From assembly GCF_012849375.1 (NCBI RefSeq), contig NZ_CP051684.1, positions 434,001-498,000 of the forward strand: a stretch of 64,000 nucleotides of DNA. Direction: 5' to 3'. Source of the stretch: Duganella dendranthematis. GTDB taxonomy: Bacteria > Pseudomonadota > Gammaproteobacteria > Burkholderiales > Burkholderiaceae_D. Position numbers and translations under genes: made by a program. This document shows, in pieces, positions 54,462 through 64,000 of the stretch; the stretch's first letter is position 1; the number at the start of each line of letters is the position of its first letter. Under the pieces are notes generated by a model, which was not told the origin of the DNA, made no database searches, and saw only the letters and a program-made list of their open reading frames with translations.

Positions 54462-54698
54462 TTATTCCGCTTCGTTTTCAATATTGAGGTTGACGGCGCG
54501 CGCCGGCACCACGGTGGAGATGGCGTGCTTGTACACCATCTGGGTCACAGTGTTACGCAGCAGTACGACGTACTGGTCGAACGATTCGATGTGGCCTTGC
54601 AGCTTGATGCCGTTGACCAGGTAGATCGAAACAGGAACGTGTTCCTTGCGCAAGGCGTTCAGGAATGGGTCTTGTAACAGTTGCCCTTTATTGCTCAT
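54462..54698 (-). CDS. hfq: RNA chaperone Hfq
   Basis: The 78-residue Sm-like protein has the canonical [20 protein letters not shown], the Sm1 region [20 protein letters not shown] and the Sm2 motif YKHAIST. It forms a hexamer that pairs small RNAs with mRNAs. GGAG precedes the ATG. The 192-base upstream gap probably carries its own promoter, in addition to any read-through from der. Confidence 0.98.
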   Translation of the reverse strand: MSNKGQLLQDPFLNALRKEHVPVSIYLVNGIKLQGHIESFDQYVVLLRNTVTQMVYKHAISTVVPARAVNLNIENEAE

Positions 54699-54857
54699 AA
54701 CAGCTCCATTTTATGTTGTTGTGTTGGAAGTGGAGGCGAAACGCTTGAATTCAAGGTCGTGGCCCAGCGAAAAGTCTTTAAAAGTCAAACTATTTTCGCT
54801 GAAACACCGCTCGCCACGTGAAAAGTGGTGCTTCTAAGCCACTGTACCTTGTTTTTG

Positions 54858-54888
54858 TTTTTTTTGCAGGCTGTTCCTGCAAAAAAAA
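54858..54888. repeat. Perfect 13-base inverted repeat after der
   Basis: TTTTTTTTGCAGG, 5-base loop, CCTGCAAAAAAAA begins 2 bases after the der stop codon. On the minus strand the U-run is on the 5' arm and the A-run on the 3' arm, so there is no free U-tract after the stem. It may still act as a weak terminator or as an mRNA end or stability element. Confidence 0.6.
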
Positions 54889-54890
54889 CC

Positions 54891-56237
54891 TTATTTTCCG
54901 GAAGTTTTTGCGAACGGGTTCTTACCCGTGCGCAGTTCGATCCGCAACGGCGTACCGACCAGATTGAACGTCTCGCGGAAATGCTTCTCCAGATAACGCT
55001 TGTACGGATCGCTGATGGCGTCGAGTGCATTGCCGTGGATGACGATCACCGGCGGATTCATGCCGCCCTGGTGCGCATAACGCATCTTCGGACGGATCGA
55101 ACCCTTGCGCTTCGGCTCCTGCTTCTCCACCGCTTCGATCAGCGCGCGGGTCAGCTTAGGCGTCGAGAGGTCGGCAAACGCGGCGGCATAGGCCTGGTCC
55201 AGCGACTTCATCAGTGGACCGATGCCCTGCGCCTTCAGCGCCGAGATGAAGTGCATCTTGGCGAAGCCGAGGAAGTCCAGCTTGCGGTCGATGTCGATCT
55301 TGATCTCGTCGCGTTCGTCGGTGCGCAGGCCGTCCCACTTGTTGACGGCGATGACCAGCGCGCGGCCGGTCTCCAGCACGAAGCCGGCAATATGCGCATC
55401 CTGCTCGGAGATGTCCTGCTGCGCGTCGAGCATCAGCACGACCACGTTGGCTTCCGAGATCGATTGCAGCGTCTTCACCACCGAGAATTTCTCGATGGCT
55501 TCGAATACCTTGCCGCGGCGGCGGATACCGGCGGTGTCGATCAGCGTGTACTGCTTGCCGTCGCGCTCAAACGGAATCTCGATCGAGTCGCGGGTGGTGC
55601 CCGGCATGTCGAAAGCGATGACGCGTTCTTCACCCACCAGGGTATTGATCAGCGTCGACTTGCCGACGTTGGGACGGCCCACCAGCGCGATCTTGATACC
55701 GCGATCGGTTGGCTCCAGCTCTTCCGGATCTTCCGGACGCTTTTCAAACGCCGTATCCAGCGCCAGATCGACCAGATCGTGCACGCCGTCGCCGTGTGCC
55801 GACGAAATGACAGCCGGTTCGCCCAGTCCCAGTTCGTAGAAGTCCGCCACCACTGCGTTGTAGCGCATGCCCTCCGCCTTGTTCACGACCAGCAGCACCG
55901 GACGGCCGCTTTTACGCAGGAAGTCGGTGATGGTCTTGTCGTGCGGGGTCAAGCCCTGGCGGCCGTCGACCAGGAAGATGACAACGTCAGCTTCGGCCAC
56001 GGCCTGCTTGGTTTGCTTGGCCATTTGGTGGAGGATGCCTTCCTTGGCCACCGGCTCAAAGCCGCCGGTGTCGATAACGAGGAAGGGACGTTCGCCGACA
56101 CGGCCCTCGCCATAGTGACGATCGCGCGTCAACCCAGGCAAGTCCGCCACCAGCGCATCGCGCGAGCGGGTCAGACGATTGAACAAGGTCGATTTCCCTA
56201 CATTGGGTCGACCCACTAGTGCGATTACCGGCTTCAT
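54891..56237 (-). CDS. der: Ribosome assembly GTPase Der (EngA)
   Basis: The 448-residue product has the diagnostic tandem G domains, each with its own G1 ([12 protein letters not shown] at about 8-19 and [12 protein letters not shown] at about 187-198), and a C-terminal KH-like domain. Der acts in 50S subunit assembly. It starts 4 bases after the bamB stop; der follows bamB and yfgM in many betaproteobacteria. Confidence 0.97.
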   Translation of the reverse strand: MKPVIALVGRPNVGKSTLFNRLTRSRDALVADLPGLTRDRHYGEGRVGERPFLVIDTGGFEPVAKEGILHQMAKQTKQAVAEADVVIFLVDGRQGLTPHDKTITDFLRKSGRPVLLVVNKAEGMRYNAVVADFYELGLGEPAVISSAHGDGVHDLVDLALDTAFEKRPEDPEELEPTDRGIKIALVGRPNVGKSTLINTLVGEERVIAFDMPGTTRDSIEIPFERDGKQYTLIDTAGIRRRGKVFEAIEKFSVVKTLQSISEANVVVLMLDAQQDISEQDAHIAGFVLETGRALVIAVNKWDGLRTDERDEIKIDIDRKLDFLGFAKMHFISALKAQGIGPLMKSLDQAYAAAFADLSTPKLTRALIEAVEKQEPKRKGSIRPKMRYAHQGGMNPPVIVIHGNALDAISDPYKRYLEKHFRETFNLVGTPLRIELRTGKNPFAKTSGK

Positions 56238-56241
56238 TTTA

Positions 56242-57381
56242 TTACTCGACCGCGAGTGCGGTCACTGTCCCTGATTGGGTTTGGAAAATCAAATTCGTGC
56301 CAGCGATGACGGGATCAGCCTGGATAGGGCTGCCGTCGGTCGCCACACGACCAATAAATGCGCCATCTTCCCGTGACAGGAAGTGGATGTAACCCTGGTA
56401 GTCGCCAACTGCCACTGCGCGGCCATACGACACGGGGGTCGACAGCACGCGGAAGGTCAGTTTGTCGTTCTTCCAGGCGTTAGCGCCGTTTTCGCGGCTG
56501 AACGCGGACACGGAGCCCTTGTCATCCGAAACGAAAACGAAACGCTGATCGACCGCCACGCCCTTGTCGGACGAAGCGGCCTTGCTCCACTTCGGCGCGC
56601 CGGTGGCGACGTCGAAGCAGGCTACGCGGCCCTGATAGGAAACCGCGCAGATGTCTTTCTCGTAAATGACCGGCGTGCCGGCGATGTCGGTCACGCGTTC
56701 CAGTTCGGTAGCGCCGCGCGGTTCGCCGACGACTACCTCAAAGCGCTGCTGACCTGCCGCCAGCGCCAGCGCCAGCAGCTTGCCGCCCGGCTGGGCGATG
56801 TACGCGTTCGGCGCGGCGATCACCATGCCCGGCGCATTGCGCAGGGTCAGGGCCGGCGTGGTACGGGTCACGTTCCATTTCTTGTCGCCGGTCTTGGCGT
56901 CGAAGCCGGTGATGACGTTGTCGACGCTGCGCACCACCACCAGGCCGCCGCCCGCTTCCGGCGACGACAGCACTTCGCTGGTGGCTTGCGCCTTCCACAG
57001 CTGCTTGCCGTTGATGTCATAGGCCAGTATCTGGCCCTTGACGCCGCCGACCACCACCACTTCGCCGTCGCTGCCCACACCGGCCGTCAGGTCGGTGCCG
57101 GTTTTGACGCGCCAGATTTCCTTGCCAGTGGCGGCGTTCAGGCGTACCAGTGCGCCGCCGGCATCGGCCACGTAGACACTGTCGCCCACCACCGCTGGCG
57201 TGAAGACTGCATTGCCGGCTTTGCCGACCGAGTACTTCCACACCGTCTTCGGCGACAGCGTCGGGTTTTTCAACTCCACCAGCGCCGCCGGCTGGTTCTT
57301 GGCATCTTTGGATCCGAACAAGGAACAACCGGCCAACATCGCAAACACGCTTGCTGCAACTACTTTTTCGGTAATACGCAT
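56242..57381 (-). CDS. bamB: Outer-membrane assembly lipoprotein BamB
   Basis: The 379-residue product has a lipoprotein signal peptide (lipobox LAGC, Cys near residue 19) followed by PQQ-like WD beta-propeller repeats, seen as recurring [18 protein letters not shown] and GDKKWNVTR. BamB is a part of the BAM complex that inserts beta-barrel proteins into the outer membrane. It stands between yfgM and der. A palindromic repeat lies just upstream. Confidence 0.96.
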   Translation of the reverse strand: MRITEKVVAASVFAMLAGCSLFGSKDAKNQPAALVELKNPTLSPKTVWKYSVGKAGNAVFTPAVVGDSVYVADAGGALVRLNAATGKEIWRVKTGTDLTAGVGSDGEVVVVGGVKGQILAYDINGKQLWKAQATSEVLSSPEAGGGLVVVRSVDNVITGFDAKTGDKKWNVTRTTPALTLRNAPGMVIAAPNAYIAQPGGKLLALALAAGQQRFEVVVGEPRGATELERVTDIAGTPVIYEKDICAVSYQGRVACFDVATGAPKWSKAASSDKGVAVDQRFVFVSDDKGSVSAFSRENGANAWKNDKLTFRVLSTPVSYGRAVAVGDYQGYIHFLSREDGAFIGRVATDGSPIQADPVIAGTNLIFQTQSGTVTALAVE

Positions 57382-57406
57382 AATTTATAAACCTTGATCG
57401 TTAGAG

Positions 57407-57470
57407 CCGTCGCTCCCGCGCATGCGGGAGTCTATACTCAGCATGGATTCCCGCGTGCGCGGGAACGACC
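57407..57470. repeat. Dispersed-type palindromic repeat between yfgM and bamB
   Basis: Two hairpins back to back: CTCCCGCGCATGCGGGAG and TTCCCGCGTGCGCGGGAA. The outer flanks (CCGTCG and CGACC) are also roughly complementary, so the whole 64-base unit can fold as one structure. This form is typical of small intergenic repeats found in many copies in beta- and gammaproteobacteria. It lies in the 94-base gap within an operon and would be transcribed. Confidence 0.7.
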
Positions 57471-57475
57471 TGCCG

Positions 57476-58126
57476 TTAAGCTGCGCCTTTTTCAGCCGGC
57501 ACGGAGCCGCCGATTGCTTCCAGTTTCAGCTGGATCAGTTGACGGCCCGGATTCTTCTTGTCGGCGTCCAGCGCGGCCTGGTAGGCGGCGCGGGCTTCGG
57601 CCAGCTTGTTCTGCGCGGCCAGCACGTCACCCTTGCGGTCCGCCACGGCGCTGGCAAATTGCGCCGGCACGTCGCCCGACAGCACCTTCAGTGCTTCATC
57701 GTAGGCTTTTTCATCCAGCAGCACGCCGGCCAGACGGATCTTGGCGACCGCGCGGAATTCGTCGGCGCCGTGATCGGCCGCCCACTGCAACTGGGCCTTG
57801 GCCGATTTCAGATCGTTGGCTTCAAACGCGCTCTTGGCGGCCACCAGTGCGGCCATCGGCGCGTAGGTGGTGCTGCCAAATTTGCTTTCCATGTCGCCGG
57901 CGGCGCGCAGCACCTTGGCGTTGTCCTTGGCTTCCACCGCCGATTGCAGCTCGGCGTACAGCGCCGAGGCCTGGCCTGACTGATTGCGCTCGTAGTACTT
58001 CCAGCCGGTCCAGCCGGAGTACGCCGCCAGCGCCGCGATCACTACCCAGGTAGTGGCGTTGCCGTATTTGTCCCACCAAGCTTTGAGGGACGCGATTTGT
58101 TCTTGTTCTTCAAGATCGTATGCCAT
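57476..58126 (-). CDS. YfgM family membrane-anchored TPR protein
   Basis: The 216-residue product has a cytoplasmic N-terminus (MAYDLEEQEQIASLKAWWDK), one membrane helix (about 25-45) and a periplasmic TPR-like region (about 60-205), as in E. coli YfgM. YfgM links the PpiD chaperone at the SecYEG translocon to periplasmic folding. The start at 58126 matches the family; the frame is open upstream only by chance, antisense to a His-rich hisS tail. The position between hisS and bamB is conserved. Confidence 0.93.
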   Translation of the reverse strand: MAYDLEEQEQIASLKAWWDKYGNATTWVVIAALAAYSGWTGWKYYERNQSGQASALYAELQSAVEAKDNAKVLRAAGDMESKFGSTTYAPMAALVAAKSAFEANDLKSAKAQLQWAADHGADEFRAVAKIRLAGVLLDEKAYDEALKVLSGDVPAQFASAVADRKGDVLAAQNKLAEARAAYQAALDADKKNPGRQLIQLKLEAIGGSVPAEKGAA

Positions 58127-58160
58127 GGTATTCGTCTGCCGTATCGTTGGTTTGGTTGAA

Positions 58161-59504
58161 TTAGTGGTTGCAGTGTTCGTCGTGCACGTGGTGATGGTGG
58201 TCGCCGCTGTCGGTGATCTGGTCCACCACAAAGTCGACCACTTCCTCGAACGGCACCGTGGTTTGCTGCTGGTCGCCTTCCGCCGCGCGCATCGCTTTCA
58301 CGGCGGCGGTGTTGTTGGCCACTTCATCGTCACCGATGATGACGGCGAACGATGCGCCGCTGCCGTCGGCCTTCTTCATCTGCGACTTGAAGCTGCCCGG
58401 ACCGGCGGCGGTGGAACCGTGCATGATCACGTCCAGGCCCGCATCGCGCAGGCGCTCGCCCAGCACGAAGGCTTGCAGCTGCGCCGCTTCGCCCTGGTGC
58501 ACCAGGTAGACGTCGCACTGATTAGGCGCATCCGGCTCGCCGGCTTCCTTCATCAGTTCCAGCAGGCGTTCGATGCCCATGGCGAAACCGACGGCAGGCG
58601 TCGGCTTGCCACCGAAGGATGCAATCAGCGGATCGTAACGGCCGCCGGCGCACACGGTGCCCTGCGAGCCCAGTGCATCGGTGACCCATTCGAACACGGT
58701 GCGGTTGTAGTAATCCAGGCCGCGCACCAGGCGCGTATTGATCACGTACTGCACGTTGGCGTGGTCGAGGATCTTGCGCACGCCGTTGAAGTGGGCCAGC
58801 GACTCTTCGCCCAGGTAGTCCATCAGCTTCGGCGCGGCGTTGACCATGTCCTGCATAGCAGGATTCTTGGTGTCCAGGATGCGCAGCGGGTTGCTGTGCA
58901 GGCGGCGCTTGGCTTCGGCGTCAAGGATGTCTTCGTGCTTTTCCAGGTAGGCGATCAGGTCGACACGGTGGCGCGCGCGCTCTTCGGCGTCGCCGATCGA
59001 ATTGATCTCCAGGCGGATTTCCGGCAGGCCCAGATCATCCCACAGGCGGCGGCACATGATGATCATTTCCGCGTCCACGTCCGGACCGGAGAAGCCCACA
59101 GCTTCGCAGCCGAACTGGTAGAACTGGCGATAGCGGCCGCGCTGCGGGCGCTCGTGGCGGAACATCGGGCCGGTGTACCACAGGCGTTTCGGGCCTTCGT
59201 AGACCAGGTTATGTTCGATGACGGCGCGCACCGCGCCGGCCGTGCCTTCAGGACGCAGCGTCAGCTGGTCGCCATTCATCGAGTCTTCGAAAGAGTACAT
59301 TTCCTTTTCGACGATGTCGGTGACGGCGCCGATGGCGCGCTTGAACAGCGCGGTGTCTTCCACGATCGGCGTGCGGATCTGCTGGAAGCCATAGCTCTGC
59401 ACCACCGACTGCGCGGTGTTCTCGAACAGCTGCCACAGATGCGAGTCGGTCGGCAGGATGTCGTTCATGCCCTTAACGGCAGTGATTTTTTCAGATTTGG
59501 ACAT
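58161..59504 (-). CDS. hisS: Histidyl-tRNA synthetase
   Basis: The 447-residue class II synthetase begins [20 protein letters not shown] and has motif 2 ([20 protein letters not shown]), the HisA-type motif [15 protein letters not shown] and motif 3 ([15 protein letters not shown]). An anticodon-binding domain follows from about residue 330. The C-terminus ends in a His/Asp-rich tail ([16 protein letters not shown]), an extension not needed for the fold and possibly metal-binding. It overlaps the ispG stop by 14 bases. Confidence 0.97.
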   Translation of the reverse strand: MSKSEKITAVKGMNDILPTDSHLWQLFENTAQSVVQSYGFQQIRTPIVEDTALFKRAIGAVTDIVEKEMYSFEDSMNGDQLTLRPEGTAGAVRAVIEHNLVYEGPKRLWYTGPMFRHERPQRGRYRQFYQFGCEAVGFSGPDVDAEMIIMCRRLWDDLGLPEIRLEINSIGDAEERARHRVDLIAYLEKHEDILDAEAKRRLHSNPLRILDTKNPAMQDMVNAAPKLMDYLGEESLAHFNGVRKILDHANVQYVINTRLVRGLDYYNRTVFEWVTDALGSQGTVCAGGRYDPLIASFGGKPTPAVGFAMGIERLLELMKEAGEPDAPNQCDVYLVHQGEAAQLQAFVLGERLRDAGLDVIMHGSTAAGPGSFKSQMKKADGSGASFAVIIGDDEVANNTAAVKAMRAAEGDQQQTTVPFEEVVDFVVDQITDSGDHHHHVHDEHCNH

Positions 59505-60756
59505 GTTCTTTACTGTAGTTCTTCTTAACGTAATTTAGTACGATTTCCTGGAATTCCTCGACGATGCGCTCACCGCGCAGCGTGGCGAATTTGGCGCCAT
59601 CGACAAACACCGGCGCCGCCGGCGATTCGCCGGTGCCCGGCAAACTGATGCCAATGTTGGCGTGCTTCGATTCGCCCGGACCGTTGACGATGCAGCCCAT
59701 CACGGCCACGTTCATCGCCTCCACGCCCGGATAGGTCTTTTTCCACTCCGGCATCTGGTCGCGCAGGAAGGTCTGAATGTTATCCGCCAGCTCCTGGAAA
59801 GTGGTGGAGGTGGTGCGGCCGCAGCCCGGGCACGCGATCACCATCGGCGTGAATTTGCGCAGGCCCATGGTTTGCAGGATCTCCTGCCCGACCACGACTT
59901 CCTTGGTGCGGTCGCCGCCCGGCTCCGGCGTCAGCGAGATGCGGATAGTGTCGCCGATGCCTTCTTGCAGCAGCACCGACAGCGCCGCCGTCGAGGCGAC
60001 GATGCCCTTGCTGCCCATGCCCGCTTCGGTCAGGCCCAGATGCAGCGGATAGTCGCAGCGCTTGCCCAGTTCACGATACACGGCGATCAAATCCTGCACG
60101 CCCGAGACCTTGCACGACAGGATGATCTTGTCGCGGCCCAGGCCCAGTTCTTCGGCGCGCACGGCGTTCTCGATGGCCGAGGTAATCAGCGCCTCATACA
60201 TCACCTGCTGCGCAGTCCACGGATTCTCGCGGCCGGCGTTTTCGTCCATGATGCGCGCCAGCAGCGCCTGATCCAGGCTGCCCCAGTTGACGCCAATGCG
60301 CACCGGTTTGTCGTAGCGCGCCGCCACTTCGATCATCTGCGCAAACTGCGTGTCGCGCTTGGCGCCCTTGCCGACGTTGCCCGGGTTGATGCGGTACTTC
60401 GACAGCGCTTTCGCGCATTCCGGGTAATCGTTCAGCAGCGTGTGGCCGTTGTAGTGGAAGTCGCCGACCAGCGGCACGTCGACGTCCATCTTGTCCAGCT
60501 GTTCGCGGATGTACGGCACCGCTTCGGCGGCTTCCGGACGGTCCACGGTCAGGCGCACCAGCTCCGAACCGGCGCGCGCCAGGTCGCGGATCTGGATTGC
60601 GGTCTCGATGGCGTTGGCGGTGTCGGTGTTGGTCATCGATTGCACCACCACCGGCGCGTCGCCGCCCACCCATATTTTGCGCTCGCCGTGCGAGATCAAC
60701 ACGCGGCGGCTGGCGCGGCGGTCGAGTGGTCCCGATGGAATAGCAGTTTGCGTCAT
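59491..60756 (-). CDS. ispG: 4-hydroxy-3-methylbut-2-enyl-diphosphate synthase (flavodoxin)
   Basis: The 421-residue IspG/GcpE has the N-terminal TIM-barrel ([19 protein letters not shown]) and a C-terminal iron-sulfur domain whose cysteines are in ACPGCGRTT and [12 protein letters not shown]. It makes HMBDP in the MEP isoprenoid pathway using a [4Fe-4S] cluster. The protein is longer than the E. coli enzyme (372), by an internal stretch as in other betaproteobacteria. It lies between rodZ and hisS. Confidence 0.97.
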   Translation of the reverse strand: MTQTAIPSGPLDRRASRRVLISHGERKIWVGGDAPVVVQSMTNTDTANAIETAIQIRDLARAGSELVRLTVDRPEAAEAVPYIREQLDKMDVDVPLVGDFHYNGHTLLNDYPECAKALSKYRINPGNVGKGAKRDTQFAQMIEVAARYDKPVRIGVNWGSLDQALLARIMDENAGRENPWTAQQVMYEALITSAIENAVRAEELGLGRDKIILSCKVSGVQDLIAVYRELGKRCDYPLHLGLTEAGMGSKGIVASTAALSVLLQEGIGDTIRISLTPEPGGDRTKEVVVGQEILQTMGLRKFTPMVIACPGCGRTTSTTFQELADNIQTFLRDQMPEWKKTYPGVEAMNVAVMGCIVNGPGESKHANIGISLPGTGESPAAPVFVDGAKFATLRGERIVEEFQEIVLNYVKKNYSKEHVQI

Positions 60757-60785
60757 GGTTTCTTAACTCTGTTCTTACTTGATGC

Positions 60786-61793
60786 TTATTTGATGTTCAC
60801 GCGTGAGATCGTGCCGCCTGGAATGGTCGGCAATGCCAGCGGCGTGCCGCCCAGCGTCGCTTCCACCGCACCAGGTTTGCCGACGATCAGCATGGCCGGG
60901 TCCTTGATATCGAAGGTCTCGGTGCTGCCGGCTTTGACCAGGCGCGCAATCAGCGACGTCGTGCCTGGGCGGCGGATCTCCACCCACGAATCTTCTTTCA
61001 CTTTCAGCACCAGTTCATGGCCGGTGCTGGCGGCTGGCGCGGTCGATGCGGCCGGTGCCGGCGTCGGCGCAACCGCGACTGGCGCAGGCGTTGGTGCCGG
61101 CGCAGCGACCGGCGGCGACACCGCTGCCGGCGCTTCAGCCGCTGGCGCTGTCGTTTGCTCGCCTTGCGGCGGCACGGAAATCAGCGGCACATTGGTCGAC
61201 TGCACCGGCGAGGCCTCCTCGCCCGGCTTGACCAGCGTGGTCTCGATCGGCGCCGAGGCTTCGACCGGCTTGGCTTCTTCCGCAGGGGCTTCCTTGCGCT
61301 GGAACAGCGAGGCCGGAATCAGACCGTTATGGTAAGCGTAAGCACCGGCGGCGCCCACCACGACCACCACTGCCAGTCCCACCAGCCAGCCGGCCGGCGA
61401 GGACGAACGTCCGGTCATCGACGGGAAGCGCGACTCCGAGAACGAGGCCGACAAATCCTTGCGCGGCACCACCACCTCGGGGGCAGGAGGCGCGGCCGCG
61501 TCGATCATCGCGACCAGCGGCGCCGCGTCCATCTTCAATACCTTGGCGTAGGCGCGCACAAAGCCGCGCGTGACCGCCATGTTGGGCAGCGCGGCGTAAT
61601 CGCCGGCTTCCAATGCCTTCACCTGGCGTACCGCCAGCTTCAGTTGTTCCGCAATCTGTTCGACCGTCCAGCCCAGGGACTCGCGCTGGGACGCCAGTAA
61701 TGCACCCGGCGTCGCCTTGCCGGTACTGGTGCTGCCCTGCTCTTGCGGCGGTTCTGCCCACTCAGAATTCATTGGTACCCCTGTTTCACTCAT
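60786..61793 (-). CDS. rodZ: Cytoskeleton protein RodZ
   Basis: The product (335 residues from ATG 61793, or 328 from ATG 61772) has an N-terminal HTH_25 domain (GALLASQRESLGWTVEQIAE, about 25-95) and one membrane helix (about 135-158). A long Ala/Pro/Val-rich periplasmic linker leads to a C-terminal DUF4115 domain (VKEDSWVEIRRPGTTSLIAR). RodZ links MreB filaments to the wall-synthesis machinery and sets rod shape. The 61793 start overlaps the pilF stop; the 61772 start has a GGGG site, so both are possible. Confidence 0.92.
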   Translation of the reverse strand: MSETGVPMNSEWAEPPQEQGSTSTGKATPGALLASQRESLGWTVEQIAEQLKLAVRQVKALEAGDYAALPNMAVTRGFVRAYAKVLKMDAAPLVAMIDAAAPPAPEVVVPRKDLSASFSESRFPSMTGRSSSPAGWLVGLAVVVVVGAAGAYAYHNGLIPASLFQRKEAPAEEAKPVEASAPIETTLVKPGEEASPVQSTNVPLISVPPQGEQTTAPAAEAPAAVSPPVAAPAPTPAPVAVAPTPAPAASTAPAASTGHELVLKVKEDSWVEIRRPGTTSLIARLVKAGSTETFDIKDPAMLIVGKPGAVEATLGGTPLALPTIPGGTISRVNIK

Positions 61794-62607
61794 CAAACGC
61801 CCCACGTTGATAAGCAGCATACTCGGTCGAGCCGGAGTGGTGACGGCGCAATTGCGTCGCCCAGCCAGCCTCCGCATCCGTATCGCCCAGCTTATGCTGC
61901 ACCTTAATCGCGAGCCACAGCACATCGGCCGTGAGACTCTCCATCTTTGCCACCTTGTTCAAACGGGTGATGAAGAAATTGGCGCGCACATAATCGCCCT
62001 TTTCAAAATATACCCGCGCCAGATTGGCGTTGGTGGCCGGCAGGTCAGGCGTCAACTGCAAGGCTTGCAGCAGATAACGCTCCGCGCTGGCGTAATCCTT
62101 GATCTTCAATGCGCACGAACCGGCGTTGTTCGCGGCACTGGCCGGCGAACGGTACGAGCGGTTGGCCAGGGCCGCATCAAACAGCGGCAACGCTTCCTTT
62201 ACGCGGCCTTCCTGGCACAGGAAAGAACCGTAGTTGTTGGCCAGATCCGGGCTGGCCGGCGCCAGTTTGCGGGCGCGCACGAAGTTGTCTTCGGCCAGCG
62301 CGCGTTCGCCCATCTGCTGGTAAATCAGGCCGCGCATACCGTAACCGTCGGCGTAGGCCGGATCGGCCGCCAGCGCCAGCTTGACTTCATCCAGCGCCAC
62401 CGGATACTGGCCCTGCTCGAAGTAGCCGATCGCCAGCTGCATGCGGATGTCCACCTTGCGCTGCAATGCCGTCTGGTCCGACGCGGTGGTCAGCTCGGCC
62501 TTGCCGCTATTGCCGTTCTGCGTGCCTGGCGAGGCGCAACCGGCCAGCGTCCCTGCCGCGCACAGGGCGACGAGACTGAGCCGGCTCCGCTGCGCCAGGA
62601 AGGTCAT
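61786..62607 (-). CDS. pilF: Type IV pilus biogenesis lipoprotein PilF (PilW)
   Basis: The 273-residue product has a lipoprotein signal peptide (lipobox LAGC, Cys near residue 24) and about six TPR repeats (IGYFEQGQYPVALDEVKLAL, ANNYGSFLCQEGRVKEALPL). PilF is the pilotin that brings the PilQ secretin to the outer membrane. It lies between rlmN and rodZ, the conserved order; its start overlaps the rlmN stop by one base. Confidence 0.94.
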   Translation of the reverse strand: MTFLAQRSRLSLVALCAAGTLAGCASPGTQNGNSGKAELTTASDQTALQRKVDIRMQLAIGYFEQGQYPVALDEVKLALAADPAYADGYGMRGLIYQQMGERALAEDNFVRARKLAPASPDLANNYGSFLCQEGRVKEALPLFDAALANRSYRSPASAANNAGSCALKIKDYASAERYLLQALQLTPDLPATNANLARVYFEKGDYVRANFFITRLNKVAKMESLTADVLWLAIKVQHKLGDTDAEAGWATQLRRHHSGSTEYAAYQRGAFDE

Positions 62608-63779
62608 CAGGAATGGATCTCCACGATCTTGCCGAAGTTGGCGCCGAATTTTTGCTGGTACTCGGCCATTTTTTCCATCCGTTGCTGGACCTTGGTGCGG
62701 TCCTGCACTTCGCCGGCCAACTGGCCGCAGGCGGCGTCGATATCGTCGCCGCGCGTTTTGCGGATGGTGGTGACGATGCCGGCGTCCAGCAGCACCTGGG
62801 CGAAGGCGCTGATGCGCGGGTTCTTCGAGCGCAGCAGACCCGATTCCGGGAAGGGATTAAATGGAATCAGGTTGAATTTGCAGTTGACGCCGAACTCGGG
62901 ATGCTGCACCAGCGCCACCAGTTCGCGCGCATGCTCGTCGCTGTCGTTGACGCCGTCGAGCATGCAGTACTCGAAAGTGATGAAGTCGCGCGGCGCAAAC
63001 TCGATGTAGCGTTTGCAGGCCGCCATCAGCTCCTTCAGCGGGTACTTCTTGTTCAGCGGGATCAGGCCGTTGCGCAGCTCGTCGTTGGAGGCGTGCAGCG
63101 AGACGGCCAGGGCCACCGGCACTTCCTGCGACAGCTTGTCGATCATCGGCACCACGCCCGAAGTGGACAGGGTTACGCGGCGGCGCGACAGGCCGTAGGC
63201 GTTATCGTCCAGCATCAGCTTGAGCGCGGTGGCGGTCGGATCGAAATTCAGCAGCGGCTCGCCCATGCCCATCATGACCACATTGGTGATCTGGCGTTCG
63301 CCTTTCGGGCCGGGCTCGATGCCTTTGGTGCGGCGCAGTTCGAATTCCGCCATCCACAGCTGGCCGATGATCTCGCCCACGCTCAGGTTGCGGCTGAAGC
63401 CCTGCTTGCCGGTCGAGCAGAAACGGCAGTTGACGGCGCAACCGGCCTGGGTGGAGATGCACAGCGTGCCGCGGTTTTCTTCCGGGATGTACACGGTTTC
63501 GACCGCGTTGCCATTGCCGACATCGACCAGCCATTTGCGGGTGCCGTCGGTGGAGGTATGGTCGCTGATAATGGCCGGCGCCGCGATGTGGGCGCGGGTT
63601 TTCAGTTTATCGCGCAGCGACTTGGCCAGATCCGTCATGCTGTCGAAATCCGACGCGCCGAATTGATGGATCCAGCGCTGCAGTTGCTTGGCGCGGAACG
63701 GCTTCTCCCCCAACTCGGCGCAATAAGCGATAAGCTGCGCGGGATCGAAGTCCAGCAAGTTGGTCAGAGGTGCGTTCAT
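62607..63779 (-). CDS. rlmN: 23S rRNA (A2503-C2)/tRNA (A37-C2) methyltransferase RlmN
   Basis: The 390-residue radical-SAM enzyme has the cluster motif [15 protein letters not shown] (CxxxCxxC, about residue 118). The SAM-binding GMGEPL and the catalytic C-terminal cysteine region (DIDAACGQL) are also present. It methylates A2503 of 23S rRNA and A37 of some tRNAs. The ATG at 63779 was chosen over a TTG at 63791. It is the first gene of the run after ndk, separated by a terminator. Confidence 0.97.
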   Translation of the reverse strand: MNAPLTNLLDFDPAQLIAYCAELGEKPFRAKQLQRWIHQFGASDFDSMTDLAKSLRDKLKTRAHIAAPAIISDHTSTDGTRKWLVDVGNGNAVETVYIPEENRGTLCISTQAGCAVNCRFCSTGKQGFSRNLSVGEIIGQLWMAEFELRRTKGIEPGPKGERQITNVVMMGMGEPLLNFDPTATALKLMLDDNAYGLSRRRVTLSTSGVVPMIDKLSQEVPVALAVSLHASNDELRNGLIPLNKKYPLKELMAACKRYIEFAPRDFITFEYCMLDGVNDSDEHARELVALVQHPEFGVNCKFNLIPFNPFPESGLLRSKNPRISAFAQVLLDAGIVTTIRKTRGDDIDAACGQLAGEVQDRTKVQQRMEKMAEYQQKFGANFGKIVEIHS

Positions 63780-63798
63780 ATTCAGGTTCAAAACAGTA

Positions 63799-63835
63799 CA
63801 AAAAAAGATACCGCTTCCGCGCGGGGCGCGGAAGC
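63799..63835 (-). terminator. Terminator of ndk
   Basis: On the minus strand GCTTCCGCGC, loop CCC, GCGCGGAAGC is followed after 5 bases by TTTTTTT. It begins 14 bases after the ndk stop and separates ndk from rlmN. Confidence 0.9.
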
Positions 63836-63849
63836 AGAATTACATCAAA

Positions 63850-64000
63850 TTACTTACCGAAGAAGTAAGCGATTTCAACTTGGGCAGCTTCAACAGCGTC
63901 CGAGCCGTGAACGGCGTTAGCGTCGATCGAGTCGGCGAAATCAGCACGGATGGTGCCTTTGTCAGCCTTCTTAGGATCGGTCGCGCCCATCAGTTCGCGG
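63850..64000 (-). CDS. ndk: Nucleoside diphosphate kinase, C-terminal fragment (cut by window edge)
   Basis: The last 49 or so residues are present. They contain [20 protein letters not shown] and [20 protein letters not shown], which is the conserved C-terminus of Ndk; the catalytic His is the one in NAVHGSD. Ndk equilibrates nucleoside di- and triphosphates. The gene continues past the right edge; the truncation is not real. Confidence 0.97.
   Translation of the reverse strand, partial: RELMGATDPKKADKGTIRADFADSIDANAVHGSDAVEAAQVEIAYFFGK

Overview
The window looks like a chromosomal segment of a GC-rich betaproteobacterium of the Oxalobacteraceae type (Duganella, Massilia or Janthinobacterium-like). 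The main reason is the block rlmN-pilF-rodZ-ispG-hisS-yfgM-bamB-der-hfq-hflX-hflK-hflC-hisZ-purA-phosphoribosyltransferase, an order typical of Burkholderiales. The use of HisZ, a TonB receptor with a carboxypeptidase-regulatory domain, and the general protein character agree. This placement is inference from gene content; no database search was run.

Region 1 (1-12334) is part of a type VI secretion (T6SS) cluster. On the minus strand, a TPR lipoprotein, tssB, tssC and hcp (cut by the left edge) form one operon. Diverging from it, tssK and tssL overlap on the plus strand. A second minus-strand operon holds an M15-type peptidase, tssM, tagF and an OmpA/BON protein. A single-pass membrane protein of unknown function diverges from it. 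The parts present are sheath, tube, membrane complex, baseplate connector and post-translational control. TssA, E, F, G, H, J, VgrG and PAAR are not in the window and may lie to the left.

Region 2 (12335-29086) is a mixed section. It holds a Nu-class glutathione transferase, a zinc-ribbon membrane protein, pyruvate:quinone oxidoreductase (poxB), a flavodoxin-fold oxidoreductase and a DUF2322 protein. Four tRNA-Asn(GTT) genes follow, each copy or tandem pair followed by a near-identical terminator. Between the tRNAs lie a chemotaxis receptor, a TonB-dependent receptor, a DUF3334 (CheX-like) protein and one small ORF. Then come an aromatic/aspartate aminotransferase diverging from uvrB, and a three-gene sdpR-sdpI-hydrolase operon whose hydrolase has lost its nucleophile serine.

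Region 3 (29129-47024) is the most interesting part: ten consecutive minus-strand genes that look like one transcription unit for beta-1,2-glucan (or a related beta-glucan) use. A LacI regulator comes first, with two perfect 16-bp operators flanking its promoter. It is followed by an Oar-like TonB receptor, a secreted GH144-type endoglucanase, an ABC sugar importer (binding protein, two permeases), a secreted 1060-residue discoidin/six-hairpin protein of uncertain GH family, a GH1 beta-glucosidase, a 1272-residue GH94 phosphorylase resembling the C-terminal half of cyclic beta-1,2-glucan synthase, and the transporter ATPase. A terminator closes the unit. The proposed flow is outer-membrane binding and endo-cleavage, periplasmic trimming, import, then cytoplasmic phosphorolysis to glucose-1-phosphate and hydrolysis to glucose.

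Region 4 (47130-64000) is housekeeping, all on the minus strand: ndk (cut by the right edge), rRNA/tRNA methylation, pilus assembly, cell shape, isoprenoid synthesis, histidyl-tRNA synthesis, outer-membrane assembly, ribosome assembly, Hfq, the HflX/K/C quality-control set, histidine and purine synthesis, and a MarC membrane protein. Two intergenic palindromic repeats (50964-50995 and 57407-57470) look like dispersed elements.
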